From: CAVXSP01 sp963724645
GTDB lineage: Bacteria; Acidobacteriota; Vicinamibacteria; Vicinamibacterales; SCN-69-37
Direction of reading: 5' to 3'
Length of the DNA: 64,000 nucleotides
Assembly (NCBI GenBank): GCA_963724645.1
Contig: CAVRVJ010000003.1
Coordinates: 1,054,001 to 1,118,000, forward strand
Positions 51,034 to 60,618 of the stretch are shown here, piece by piece; positions within the stretch are counted from its first letter, which is position 1, and each line of letters begins with the position of its first letter. Below the pieces are notes generated by a model that was not told the origin of the DNA, did no database searches, and worked only from the letters and a program-made list of their open reading frames with translations. A program made the position numbers and the translations under genes.

Positions 51034-52761
51034 CTACTTGGCGGTCGCCGACTCCGCCGGGTACACCTTGATTTCAACTCGCCGGTTCTTCGCGTGGTTC
51101 TCCGGATCCGCCGGGTCCGCGGGCTGGTCCCAGCCCATGCCGGAAGTAGAGAACTGATTCGGCTGCAGCGACGAGAACTTCCGGACGATCGCCTCCTTCA
51201 CGGCATTCGCGCGATTGAAGGACAACTCCTGCACCAGACTCTTGGGCACCTGCCCCTTCATCGATCCGTCGCTGTGCCCTTCAATGACGATTCGGGCCGC
51301 GCCGTACTGCCCCGCCAGCTTCCCCACCTCCTCGACGATGAAGCCGACGTTCGGGTCGTACAGTTCCTCGACGTCCTTGCCGTCCGCGTTCCTGGTGATC
51401 TTCTTGTTCAGGTCCCAGGAGTTCGGGAAGAAGTGGATCACGACTGTCTTCGTGAGAATCTCGTTCTTCTCACCCTGGATCGTGCCCGCGCTGGCCGGCG
51501 CGAAATGCACGTTGTATTCGTTCTTCTGGCTGGCGTACTTCTGCTCGTTGCCGAGCTTCTGGATCATCGAGAAGTCCATCACCTGGTCGAACGGCGTCTG
51601 CTCGGTGACCTGATTGATCTTCTTGTAGAGGAAGTAGGCCGTGCTCCAGGTCCGCTCGAAATTGGTCGGGTTGTTCTGGTTCAGGAAAAAGTCGCGGTTC
51701 TCCGCGTAGTTGGTCGAGTGGGCGTCGCCTTGCATCCCGAGCGCGTCGCTCTCCGGAATCGAGTAGCCGGCGGCCATGAGCTTCGCGAGCTTCTGCTTCG
51801 CTTCCTGCGGTTTGATGTCCTGCATCGCGTCGAAGATGCCCCGCGCGATCCCTTCCATGATGTCGGGATTGTCGTTGGCGAAGTCGGCTCGTGCGAACCA
51901 CACGTCCGCGATCAGCTTGTTGGCGGTCGCCGTCGTGACAAGGACCTTGTTGCCCTTGACCTTCTCCAGGTTATAGATGTCCGGCGCCCAACTGACGCAG
52001 CCGGCCAGCTTCTTGTCCGCGTTGAAGGCGGCCGCCGCCTGAAAGGCGTCCTGCGTGAACTTGAAATCGACCTCGGCCGGCTGCACGCCGGCGTTGATGA
52101 GGGCGTTCAGCACGAAGAAATGCGACGGGGAGTTCTGCGCGAGCACGATCGTCTTCCCGCGTAGATCCGCCATCGTCTTGATCGTGTCGCGTACGACGAT
52201 GCCGTCGCCTCCGTTGGACCAGTCGACTTGCTGGTACACGCGCGGCATCACGCGCGAGTCCTTCCGAAGGCCTTCGAGGAACAACGGCACCATGTCCAGG
52301 GTCGCCCAGCCGACGTGCAGATTGCCCGCGGCGTACGCGTCGCGCATCGCGACCGGATCGTCGATGAGGACGAGCTCGACCTTGAAATCCTTGCCGCCCG
52401 GCGTCTTCCAGACCTTGCCCGGCTTGAAGCCGTTGTTCGCGTAGATGATTGGCCCCCAGCCGGCCCAGACGTTGATCGCGAACCGGACCGTGCGGTCCGC
52501 CATCGGCTTGTAACTGGAGATCCCCTTGACGGGCGGCAGCTTGGCCGCCGCGACGTACTTGTATTCCTTGACGGTGGTAATCCCCGACGAGTCGGGCGCT
52601 TCGGCACCGCCCTTCATCTGCTTCAACTCTTCGTTCGAGATGCGTCCGCCCTGCCCGCCAGGTCCGATCGCGCCGTAGCGCCAGAGCGCCAATCCGACGA
52701 GGCCGATGACGACGACAAAGACCGCGATGTAGAACGCGGGTCTGGGCTGTCCGTTTGCCAT
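51034..52761 (-). CDS. Substrate-binding protein fused to OmpA peptidoglycan-binding domain
   Basis: 575 residues. An uncleaved N-terminal membrane helix (PAFYIAVFVVVIGLVGLAL) anchors it. Residues of about 65-410 form a NMT1/SsuA-like periplasmic binding domain (FAINVWAGWGPIIYANNGF, GNLHVGWATLDMVPLFLEG, GKTIVLAQNSPSHFFVLNAL). The C-terminal 130 residues are an OmpA domain (VIHFFPNSWDLN, IVIEGHSDGSMKG, and the Arg-rich NRRVEIKVYP that contacts diaminopimelate). The combination would hold the solute receptor of an importer at both the inner membrane and the cell wall. It is the centre of the eight-gene operon. Confidence 0.9.
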   Translation of the reverse strand: MANGQPRPAFYIAVFVVVIGLVGLALWRYGAIGPGGQGGRISNEELKQMKGGAEAPDSSGITTVKEYKYVAAAKLPPVKGISSYKPMADRTVRFAINVWAGWGPIIYANNGFKPGKVWKTPGGKDFKVELVLIDDPVAMRDAYAAGNLHVGWATLDMVPLFLEGLRKDSRVMPRVYQQVDWSNGGDGIVVRDTIKTMADLRGKTIVLAQNSPSHFFVLNALINAGVQPAEVDFKFTQDAFQAAAAFNADKKLAGCVSWAPDIYNLEKVKGNKVLVTTATANKLIADVWFARADFANDNPDIMEGIARGIFDAMQDIKPQEAKQKLAKLMAAGYSIPESDALGMQGDAHSTNYAENRDFFLNQNNPTNFERTWSTAYFLYKKINQVTEQTPFDQVMDFSMIQKLGNEQKYASQKNEYNVHFAPASAGTIQGEKNEILTKTVVIHFFPNSWDLNKKITRNADGKDVEELYDPNVGFIVEEVGKLAGQYGAARIVIEGHSDGSMKGQVPKSLVQELSFNRANAVKEAIVRKFSSLQPNQFSTSGMGWDQPADPADPENHAKNRRVEIKVYPAESATAK

Positions 52762-52778
52762 GAGTCTGGTCCCTTGTG

Positions 52779-53537
52779 CTAATTCGTCTGCTTCTCGGTC
52801 GCCTTCTCGGCCGCCGGACCGAGGTCTTTGGCCGTCTGGGCGATCGGGGCCGTGTCGGGCGACCGGAGCCCGAGCTCGACCTCGAAATTCTGCAGCGCCT
52901 GTTCGGCCAGCTCGCCCTGCATCCGTTCCTCGGCCTTGATCTCGGCGATGCCCTTCTCGGACAGATCCGCGGCGACGCGCACCTTGCCGCGGTTCTGGTC
53001 GATCTTCTGCTGGATGACGCTCTCGATCTCGCCGAAATCGGTCGTCAGATTCACATCGAAGGTCTCTGAGAGCTTGGCGATCTCGGCCTCGGCCGCACTC
53101 ATCTTCAGCTCGGCGTCGTACTTCTGGATCTTGTCGCGCAGCTCGATCAGCTTCTCGTTCGCGTGCTGGATCTTTTTGAGGTTGTTGCCGTACGCCGTCT
53201 CGTGCATGGCAAGCTGCTGCTCGTTGCCAGCCATTTCCTCCTTGGCTTTCTGGAGCTCGAGGGCGAATTTCGCCGCCGTCGTGCGGTCGCCTGCCTTCAG
53301 GTACGCCTTGGTTTCGGCCTCCAGCTTCTGCACGTGAGACCTGTTGGCCGACACCTGGCGCGTGACACGCTCCACCAGCCCGCGGTACTGCTCCAGGCCG
53401 GTGCGGCCTTCCTTGAGTTGCTCGACCGCGAGGTCGTATTCATAGCGCATCTGCGCGATCGGATCGGCCTCCCAGAACAGGTTCGCGATCTTGTTGATCT
53501 GTGCGACGAAGGCGGACCAGAACTTGTGGAGAATCAC
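52779..53537 (-). CDS. PspA/IM30-family membrane-stabilising protein
   Basis: 252 residues. It is almost entirely helical coiled coil (IAQMRYEYDLAVEQLKEG, VQKLEAETKAYLKAGD, KIQKYDAELKMSAAEAEIA), with an amphipathic N-terminal helix (KFWSAFVAQINKIANLFWEA). This matches the PspA/Vipp1 family, which assembles on stressed membranes. The gene starts 69 bases after the vWA gene and ends 17 bases before the SBP/OmpA gene. It lacks pspF-type regulators in this window. Confidence 0.85.
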   Translation of the reverse strand: MILHKFWSAFVAQINKIANLFWEADPIAQMRYEYDLAVEQLKEGRTGLEQYRGLVERVTRQVSANRSHVQKLEAETKAYLKAGDRTTAAKFALELQKAKEEMAGNEQQLAMHETAYGNNLKKIQHANEKLIELRDKIQKYDAELKMSAAEAEIAKLSETFDVNLTTDFGEIESVIQQKIDQNRGKVRVAADLSEKGIAEIKAEERMQGELAEQALQNFEVELGLRSPDTAPIAQTAKDLGPAAEKATEKQTN

Positions 53538-53556
53538 GACAACTCCTTTGGTGTCA

Positions 53557-53606
53557 GGGGGACGGGGCTCGTCGGCCAGTGTCCCACAGTTCGAGCCTCG
53601 TCCCTT
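53557..53606. repeat. Hairpin repeat, GGGACGGGTCTC family (copy 2)
   Basis: GGGGACGGGGCTCG and CGAGCCTCGTCCC are complementary arms enclosing GTCGGCCAGTGTCCCACAGT. It fills the gap before the PspA gene and is a shorter relative of the hairpin at 12815-12891. Confidence 0.7.
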
Positions 53607-54379
53607 TATTTCACCCGCTCGCCGGCGCCGGGCGCTTCGGCGAGAATCTTGCCCTGATAAATGCGGTCGAGCGCCTGACGCAGCTCCGGACCTGTGCCCG
53701 CGCCAATCACTTCGCCGCCGACGTCCTTCAGAAACGCGAACTTTTCCGGGCTCGTGTCGAACGCCACAAAGTAGATCTGCACGGCGCCCTCGCTCTTGTC
53801 CCAGATCTCGCGCGCGACCTCATCGGGGCTGCGTCCAGTCGTGTTGTTGCCGTCGGTGACGACCAGCAAGTACTTGCGGAACACGCCGGCGTGATACAGC
53901 GCAGGGCGCGCTTCATGGAGCGCCTCCCCAATTGCCGTGCCGCCGCCTGGCGCCGGCAGACCCGCCAGCGCCTGCCGGATCGCCGCGCGGTCGTACGCCA
54001 GGATCGGCCGGATCAGGCGCACGTGGCTCGAGAAGCTGTAGATCCCGATCTTGATGGGGAAATCCGGGCGCTTCGCGACGAACGCGTCGGTGGCGTCGAG
54101 CATTTCGGTGAGTGCCTGCTGCGCGACGACGTACTTCGTGCGTGAATCGCCGGGCGCCTGCTCGTGCATGGAGCCAGACGTGTCAACGAGGATCGCCACC
54201 GCAGCCCCGAGACCCTCGTCAACGTCAGACTGATAGGGTGCCTCGGTCGCTGCGGCTTCGCGGGCCGCCTTGGTGGATGCGCTCGAAGAGGGCGGCGATT
54301 CGCAGCCGAGGATCCAAGGCATCAGGGCGGCGATCGCCAGCCTGCCGGCGCGAGCGACGGGGGAACAGGCAACTGCCAT
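53606..54379 (-). CDS. vWA-domain lipoprotein
   Basis: 257 residues from the ATG at 54379. The signal AGRLAIAALMPWILGCES has a lipobox (ILGC) for lipid attachment. A vWA domain follows with a MIDAS DTSGSM site (VAILVDTSGSMHEQ), the strands IGIYSFSSHVR and LLVVTDGNNTTG, and the acidic residues of the metal site. It is the first gene of the operon and would sit on the outer face of the inner or outer membrane, where it could bind another envelope protein. A longer frame from 54403 adds eight residues. Confidence 0.88.
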   Translation of the reverse strand: MAVACSPVARAGRLAIAALMPWILGCESPPSSSASTKAAREAAATEAPYQSDVDEGLGAAVAILVDTSGSMHEQAPGDSRTKYVVAQQALTEMLDATDAFVAKRPDFPIKIGIYSFSSHVRLIRPILAYDRAAIRQALAGLPAPGGGTAIGEALHEARPALYHAGVFRKYLLVVTDGNNTTGRSPDEVAREIWDKSEGAVQIYFVAFDTSPEKFAFLKDVGGEVIGAGTGPELRQALDRIYQGKILAEAPGAGERVK

Positions 54380-54445
54380 GGGCGGAGGCTTGCAGTCTAT
54401 CAAGCATTTGAGACGACCAGAATCATCAAGGCTCGCTTTGGAATG

Positions 54446-55410
54446 TCAGATGAGCCTGATCAACCCATCCAGAATCGCCTTGGTCGCAGCATAAGGATCC
54501 GCTCCGCCGCCGGCGTCCGTCACGATCGTGTAGATCCCTTTGTAGCCCGCGTCTTTGGCGACCTTGATCGCCGCCGCAAGCGTGGCCTCGTGCACGTGAC
54601 TCACGCCGTCCGACAGCGGATACAGCGCTTTCAGACCTGAGGCGCGCTCGGTGTCGTTCGGAAACGCGCTGCTGTCGGGCGTCGCGGCGATGCCGGCCGA
54701 TTTGATGACCTCGGCCAGGACCTGCCACGTGGGCGGAGGCGCAGGCGCCTGGCCCGCGCCGCCCGCACGGCCGCGGCCCTGACCGGCCGGCGCGCCGGCG
54801 GCTCCCGCCGGCGGCGGAGGCGGAGCGGCGGCACGGGCATCGCGCCAGTGTCGCGGTTCTCCACGGTCACCGTCACCTTTCGGGCCTTGCCGTACTCGGC
54901 CAGGATCTTGAGCGCCTCAATCGCGTTCGCACGGACGTCAGGGGCGAGACTGCCGGGGTTCACCATTACGCGGGGGCACCCAAGCGCCTCGGCGTGGTCG
55001 ATCCAGGTCTTGGCCAGGTCGATCGCCTGCGCACGCGCGGAGAACCCGGCGGCGGACGCGTTGCTGCCCTGGAACTCCGTGTCGATCTGAAGAATCTGGG
55101 ATTTCGCCTTCGCGACTCGATCGCGGAAGTCCTTGAGGTAGGCATTTTCCGTCGAGATGAAATGCGAATGCTGCAGCTCGAGATTGTGAACGCCAAATCG
55201 ATCCGCAACCATTTGCGCGAAGTCGAGGAAGTCGAGTGTGCGAGCCGGACTGGGCGCGGGCCCGACGCCGATCTTGACGATGGCGTCGAAGTTCCTGCTG
55301 CACACACCGACGCGGGCCAGTTTGGCGCCGCCGGCCTGTGCCCGCAGCCTGGTCGCACCGGTCAGCCCGGTCGCGGCCACTGTTCCGATCAGGAATTCCC
55401 GGCGTCTCAT
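54446..55410 (-). CDS. Exported sugar-phosphate isomerase/epimerase-like protein, paralogue 4 (one frameshift)
   Basis: About 321 residues. The signal RRREFLIGTVAATGLTG has a twin-arginine motif, then FGVHNLELQHSHF, LQIDTEFQG, HAEALGCPRVMVNPG, VTVTVENRD, and, in the second frame after about 54840, a Gly/Ala/Pro-rich insert, WQVLAEVIKSAG, GVSHVHEATLAAAIKVAKDA and GYKGIYTIVTD. It starts inside the amidohydrolase stop codon, with an AGAGGT site, so the two are coupled. It may act on the product of that amidohydrolase or on sugars made by the nearby cluster. Confidence 0.8.
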
Positions 55411-57075
55411 GGGACCTCTTTGAAATCAGGCACTAGAGCGCGCAGCGCCTGGTCACTGTATCCCGGCCCCATGAGCGGCCGGCCGGGCCGTGCGCCGGTG
55501 TGTTTGCCATTGTCCACCACCACCACGCCGCTCACGATGGTGTACGGAATACCGGCCGGATACGACTTCGGCTTCTCGAACGAGTTCGTCTCCTTCACCG
55601 TCGCCGGATCGAACATCACGACATCGGCCGCGAAGCCCTCGCGTATCTGGCCGCGATCCCGAAGTCTCATGATTTGCGCGGGGAGCGACGTCATCTTGCG
55701 GACGGCGTCTTCGAGAGTCAGTACCTTCTCGTCGCGCACGTAGTACCCGAGGACCCGCGGATTGGTCGAGTAGCTTCGTGGATGCGGCACGCCGTCTTCA
55801 TTGAGATTGATCGCCGACCCGTCGCTGGCGATCGACACCCAGGGCTGCTTCATGACGAGTCGGACGTCGGCCTCGGACATCGTGTGGAAGATGCCGCCGA
55901 TCGTTCCGCCTTCGTCCGCCATGAGTGCGAGGCACGTGTCGGCCGGATCGGCGTCGCCGCGCAACTTGGCAATCTGCGCGATGCGCATTCCTTCGAATTC
56001 CTTGGTCTTCGGCTGCCGCGCCCGCGCCAGCACGATCCCGTCCCACCCGCCGTGCTCCATCACCCAGGTGTGGAAGTCCTTGTCCTGCTTGATCTTCTGG
56101 CGCATCGCCGGGTCCTTCAGGATTTCCGCGAATTTCTGCGGGCCGCCCTCGCGCGCCCAGACGGGAAAGAAGGCGCTCCAGCCGTGCTGCATGGCCGTGT
56201 ACGGATACTGGTTCGCCGTCACCTCCAGGCCGCGCGTACGCGCGGCCTCGATCTTGGCGACGTACTTGCCAACCGTGCCCCAGTTGTCTTTGCCGCGAAT
56301 CTTCAGATGGAAAATGTGGACCGGAATCTTCGCTTCATCGGCGACGCGAATCGCGAAGTCCAGCTCCTTGTCCTGCTGCATGCCCTCGCTGCCGATATGC
56401 GACGCGTAAATCCCGCCGTAAGACGCGACGACCTTGGCGACTTCGATGACTTCTTCCGGGTATTCCGGACCGCCGCTCTCGAATCGCGTGACGAGTCCCC
56501 ACGCCCCTTCCTTCATGGATCGGGCGGCCAGTTCCTTCATTCGCGCCAGTTGCGCCGCGCCGGCCGGCTTCGGTGTCGTACCCCATGACGACCAGTCGAA
56601 TCTGCTGGAAGGAGACCTCCGAGATGAGGTTCATGGAGATGCCCTTCTGCCGCAGGGCCTGCCAGTAGCCGGTGAAGTTGGTCCAGGTCCCGTTCGCTTC
56701 GGGGAGGCCGTCGCGCGGGGCCACCGACGTGCTTTCGCCGATGACGTCAAGCGTGACGCCCTCGTGCACCTTGCTCTCGGCATTGCCGTCGTTCAGCAGC
56801 GGCAGGTCCGAATGCGTGTGCAGGTCGATGAAGCCCGGCGCAACCGCCAGCCCGTGCGCGTCGATGACGCGTGTCGCCGTCGCGTTGGTCAGCCGGCCGA
56901 CGGCCGCGATCCGGTCACCCCGGATCGCGACGTCGCCGTCAAACCAGGGGTTGCCGGTGCCGTCGATGACGTGCCCGCCTCGAATCAGGAGATCGTAAGC
57001 CGGCTGCTGCGCGGCGAGGCCCGCAACAGCCACGACCGCGCTGAGGAGCAACAGGGAACGCGAGAGCTTCTTCAT
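55407..57075 (-). CDS. Amidohydrolase, D-aminoacylase-like (one frameshift)
   Basis: About 555 residues from the ATG at 57075. A signal peptide (SLLLLSAVVAVAGLA) is followed by LLIRGGHVIDGTGNPWFDGD, the metal-site APGFIDLHTHSDLP, then, after an extra base near 56571, ARMKELAARSMKEGAWGL, YASHIGSEGM, VHIFHLKIRG and the DMSEADVRLVM-type C-terminal part. It would hydrolyse N-acyl-D-amino acids or a cyclic amide outside the cytoplasm. The next gene begins inside its stop codon. Confidence 0.83.
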
Positions 57076-57105
57076 AATCAAGAGGTCCGCCCTTCCATCA
57101 GCCCC

Positions 57106-59173
57106 CTACTTCTTCGCCGGCGCCGCCGCCCGCGGCTTACCGAAGAAGACGTATGCACCTTGGACGCCCGCCGTCACGACATCGACGACCCCATCCTTAT
57201 TGACGTCCATTGCCAGCACCTGCGAGCCTGCGCCGGACTGGTTGTGGATCAGTTCCGGTACGAATTTCGCCCCGCCGGGGGCCGCCGGGTCACGGCGAGT
57301 GTAGTACACGTACAAGACCGGCTCTCCGTTCCCTCCATCCGGATCCAGATAGCCCTCGTGATGCGAAAACAGGCGCTTGCCGACGATGAAGTCCGGGATG
57401 CCGTCGCCGTCGATGTCCGCCGCCGTCTCGCCATGCGGCTCCGAGAACGTGACGTTCCCGGCGTTCTTCGACGCGTAGTCATCCGCGAAAATGTGCTCGA
57501 CGAACGAGATCTCCCCGGACGCGTCGCGCTTCTGCTCGAACCACGCCAGGCCGAATCCGTGCGCCGAAAGCGCCGTCACAACGTCGTTCTTCCCGTCACC
57601 GTTGATGTCGTAGACGGAGATCTCGCCTCCTCCTTCGGATGCACGACCGGTCCACCGAGCGAACGCGTGCGCGTGGTACTTCCAGAGGCCGCTCATCGGT
57701 CCCGCCGCCGGCTGCTCCCACCAGCCGTAGGCGTTGACGATGTCCATCTTCCGGTCGCCGTTGATGTCGCCGGCGCCGATGCCGTGGCCGCCCGTTGATT
57801 GCGGCTCGCTGATCGCCGTCGTGATCCACTTGCCGGTTGGATTCGCGGGATCCGGATGCGAGTAGCACAGCGTCTGGTTCGGGCCCACGTGCACGAGGTC
57901 GGGCTTCCCGTCGCCGTCGATATCCTTCATGACGCTGATCTCGCTCGTGCCGGTCACGACGTTCGGATAGACGTCCCAGCGGCGCGGCTCGCCCTTCGGA
58001 TTCACGTAGAGCCGGCCGCCGTTCGCGCTCAGGAAATCGGGCCAGCCGTCACCGGTGAAGTCGCCGGCGAAACCCACCATGATGGACGGATACACCGTCG
58101 ACGGATTCAGCGTTTCGGCGGCGTAGAACTCGCGCGCGGTCGTGTAGTCCGGCCCCATGAAGATGAACGGCGGGATGATGATGTCGAGGTTGCCGTCGCG
58201 GTTCACATCTGCGGCCGCCTGCGCCCACGAGTACCTGGAACGGCGTCAGGCGCTGCATCCTGAAATTCGACGAGACCTTCTCCTTCGGGAAACGTTTGAG
58301 ATTGATGTCCTTGTAGGACACGTCGCGAAACCGCACTTCGCCCGTGCCAGCCGCGTACAGCGCGATCGGACCGAACGATCCCATTTCGTCGCTGACCGCG
58401 CCGCCGCCGCTGGCGTTGCTCGAATTGACGTGGGGCCGCAGCAGCGTGACGTCGGCGATGATATCGAGATCGTTCCAATCGTTGGGCTTGATGGCGTTCG
58501 ACGGATGCGGCACGACGCTGGTCACCGCAGACGGGCCCCGGCCGCCGGCCGCTCCTCGGGCCGCTGGAGGCGCCCCGCCTGCAGGAGCGCCGCCTGGAGC
58601 GGCGCCGCCGGCAGCCTGCCGCTGACCGCGTCCACCGCGCGCGGCCGGATCGGCGCCACCCGCCGCGCCGCCGCCCGGCGGCGGAGCCGCACGGCCAGCC
58701 GCCGGCGCGCTCGGGCTGGTGCCCGCCGCGAACCGCGCCATGCCGCCGCCTCCGCCGAGAGGCTCACGCGTCAGTTCCTTGCCGTTGGCGTCGAGCGTAA
58801 CCGCAAAGCTCGTCGGCGTCGTTCCCTCGAGCGAGACGAACAGGCCCTTCATCCCGCCGCTGGCCGTTTTCTCGGCGCGCAGCAAGACGCCGGTCTTGCA
58901 TCCTTCCGCGCATTTGAAGTCCGCGCCGAATTCGACATCCTGAAAGGATTTGTCCAGCACCAGCCAACCGCCTTCTGGTGACGACGGCTTGCCGACCAGC
59001 TCGCCGTTGACGGCGGTCCATTGCGCTTGCCCCAGCGTGTGCCAGCCGCCGAGCGTCGAGCCTTTGAACGTCCAGTCCGGCACGAACGTGGCTCGCGTGC
59101 CTGACAACGGCACTGCCATCGTTGAAAATGCGGCGATCACTCCAAAGCCCAATACGAGCAGACGTCGATTCAT
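57106..59173 (-). CDS. DUF1080-like domain plus VCBS/FG-GAP propeller, secreted (one frameshift)
   Basis: About 689 residues. After a signal peptide (LLVLGFGVIAAFSTMAV) comes a DUF1080-type beta-sandwich (WTFKGSTLGGWHTLGQAQWT, EFGADFKCAEGCKTGVLLRA). A Gly/Ala/Arg/Pro-rich insert of about 80 residues follows, then NDWNDLDIIADVTLLRP. Beyond a missing base at about 58234, VCBS repeats carry Asp-rich calcium loops (DVNRDGNLDIIIP, DINGDGKNDVVTAL, DVNKDGVVDVVTAG). The C-terminal half is predicted to be a seven-bladed propeller. The architecture suggests an exported glycan-binding or -hydrolysing protein. Confidence 0.8.
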
Positions 59174-59195
59174 CTGTTGCTCCTCACTTTAGTTG

Positions 59196-59250
59196 CTCGC
59201 GGGGCCCCACCCCCGCTCGCCCGCCCTGCGGCGCTCGCCGGTCCGCGGGC
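59196..59250. repeat. GGGGCCCC-core intergenic repeat (inverted copy)
   Basis: Its reverse strand reads CGAGCGCCGCAGGGCGGGCG, then AGCGGGGGTGGGGCCCCGCG, matching the 78-bp repeat unit at 16231-16386. It lies between the esterase and the DUF1080/VCBS gene. Confidence 0.75.
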
Positions 59251-59257
59251 TTCAATC

Positions 59258-60397
59258 CTATTTACCCAGATATCTGTCGAAAAACTTCGCGATCTCTTCG
59301 TACGCCTCTTTCCCCTCGGGCGTTGAGTTGTTGTACTGCGCGTGCGACTGGCCCTCGAAGACCTGCAAAACTGCGTCAACCCCGGCCTGGCGCAATTTGC
59401 GATGAACGCGGACCGTGCTGCTGAGCAGCAGGTCCCGCGTGCCGGTCGTCAGGATTGCCGGAGGGAAACCGTGGAAGTCGCCGTAGATCGGCGAGAGGTA
59501 CGGATCCTTCAGGTCATGTCCGTGCGCGTAGAACTCGCCCATCGCGTCGCAGCGGCCGTAGCCGACGAGCACGTTATCGACGAGCTTGTTTGTTTCCATC
59601 GAATCGCCCTTGCCGGTCAGGTCGGCCATGGGCGTCCCCGGCGCAATCGCGGCCGGCAGCGGAGCGCCTTCAGCTTTCAGCCGGAGCACGGCCTCCAAAA
59701 CGAGGGCGCCGCCCGCCGAGAGCCCGACCATCCCCATCTTTTTCGGATCGTTCGTCTTGGTCGCGCCCTTCCATGCGTTCACCACATCGTCGAGCGCCGC
59801 AGGATAGAACGCGGCGGGCGGCCGCCGGTAGTCGACCGACAGCACTTTGATGTGACCAAAGCCCGCCATGTTAATGCCCTCGCCCGTGCCACCACCGCCC
59901 ATGACGTAGCAGCCGCCATGGACGTGCAGAAGCAGACGATTCTGGTTCTCGGGCGCGATGACGTTCGGCGTCAGCATGTACGCGGCCACACCATTCACGG
60001 TGGTCGGCTCGGACTTCACGCCCATCTGATCGAGCGTGCCCTGATTGCCCGGCCCGATGCCGCCAGGCGCGCCGCCGCCTCGACCGGCCGCCGCGGCCCA
60101 CTCCTCATCGGTCTTCGGCGCAACGTTCCAGTTGGCGCCAATGCCGCGGCCGATCAGCGCCTGCATCTCCGGGCTGACCGTGTCGGGGATCGGAATCGTC
60201 CTGGCCGGCACTTCGCGCGGCGCGGGCGGGGTCGCGGGCCCCTGGCCGCGTCCACCTCTGCCTTGTCCGGCTGGTCCCGCGGGCGCCGCCCCGCCACGAT
60301 CCTGCGCATGGCCGATGGCCATCGCGACGATCATCACGAGCGCGACAAACGGAAGCCCGAGCGCCACGAATCTGGTGGTTTTTCGCTGAACTGTCAC
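59258..60397 (-). CDS. Exported alpha/beta hydrolase (esterase/HSL-like)
   Basis: 379 residues with a signal peptide (VALGLPFVALVMIVAMAIGHA) and a Gly/Pro/Ala-rich linker. The catalytic domain shows the oxyanion HVHGGCYVMGGG, the nucleophile elbow GLSAGGALV and, near the end, a His in FEGQSHAQYNNS. This is the HSL/carboxylesterase-type pattern. The substrate is unknown. It ends 85 bases after the DUF1080/VCBS gene begins, with the repeat between. Confidence 0.85.
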   Translation of the reverse strand: MTVQRKTTRFVALGLPFVALVMIVAMAIGHAQDRGGAAPAGPAGQGRGGRGQGPATPPAPREVPARTIPIPDTVSPEMQALIGRGIGANWNVAPKTDEEWAAAAGRGGGAPGGIGPGNQGTLDQMGVKSEPTTVNGVAAYMLTPNVIAPENQNRLLLHVHGGCYVMGGGGTGEGINMAGFGHIKVLSVDYRRPPAAFYPAALDDVVNAWKGATKTNDPKKMGMVGLSAGGALVLEAVLRLKAEGAPLPAAIAPGTPMADLTGKGDSMETNKLVDNVLVGYGRCDAMGEFYAHGHDLKDPYLSPIYGDFHGFPPAILTTGTRDLLLSSTVRVHRKLRQAGVDAVLQVFEGQSHAQYNNSTPEGKEAYEEIAKFFDRYLGK

Positions 60398-60618
60398 GGG
60401 AACGCCTCCGAGGTGCCCGATTCATATCACTTCTGACAAAGTGGGTAAAGGCGGGGCAAAGGCGGAGTAGACTCAGCCGCGCCCGCGCGACCGCGCGAGG
60501 GTAGTCACTCTCGAATGCCGGAACGCGCGCGAGTGGCAGCCCTGAGCCAAGGCGTTGGGGATGGGGCCCAACGCACTTGAGAAAAGCGGCCCTACCCGCC
60601 TGGAGAAGGGAGACGCCC

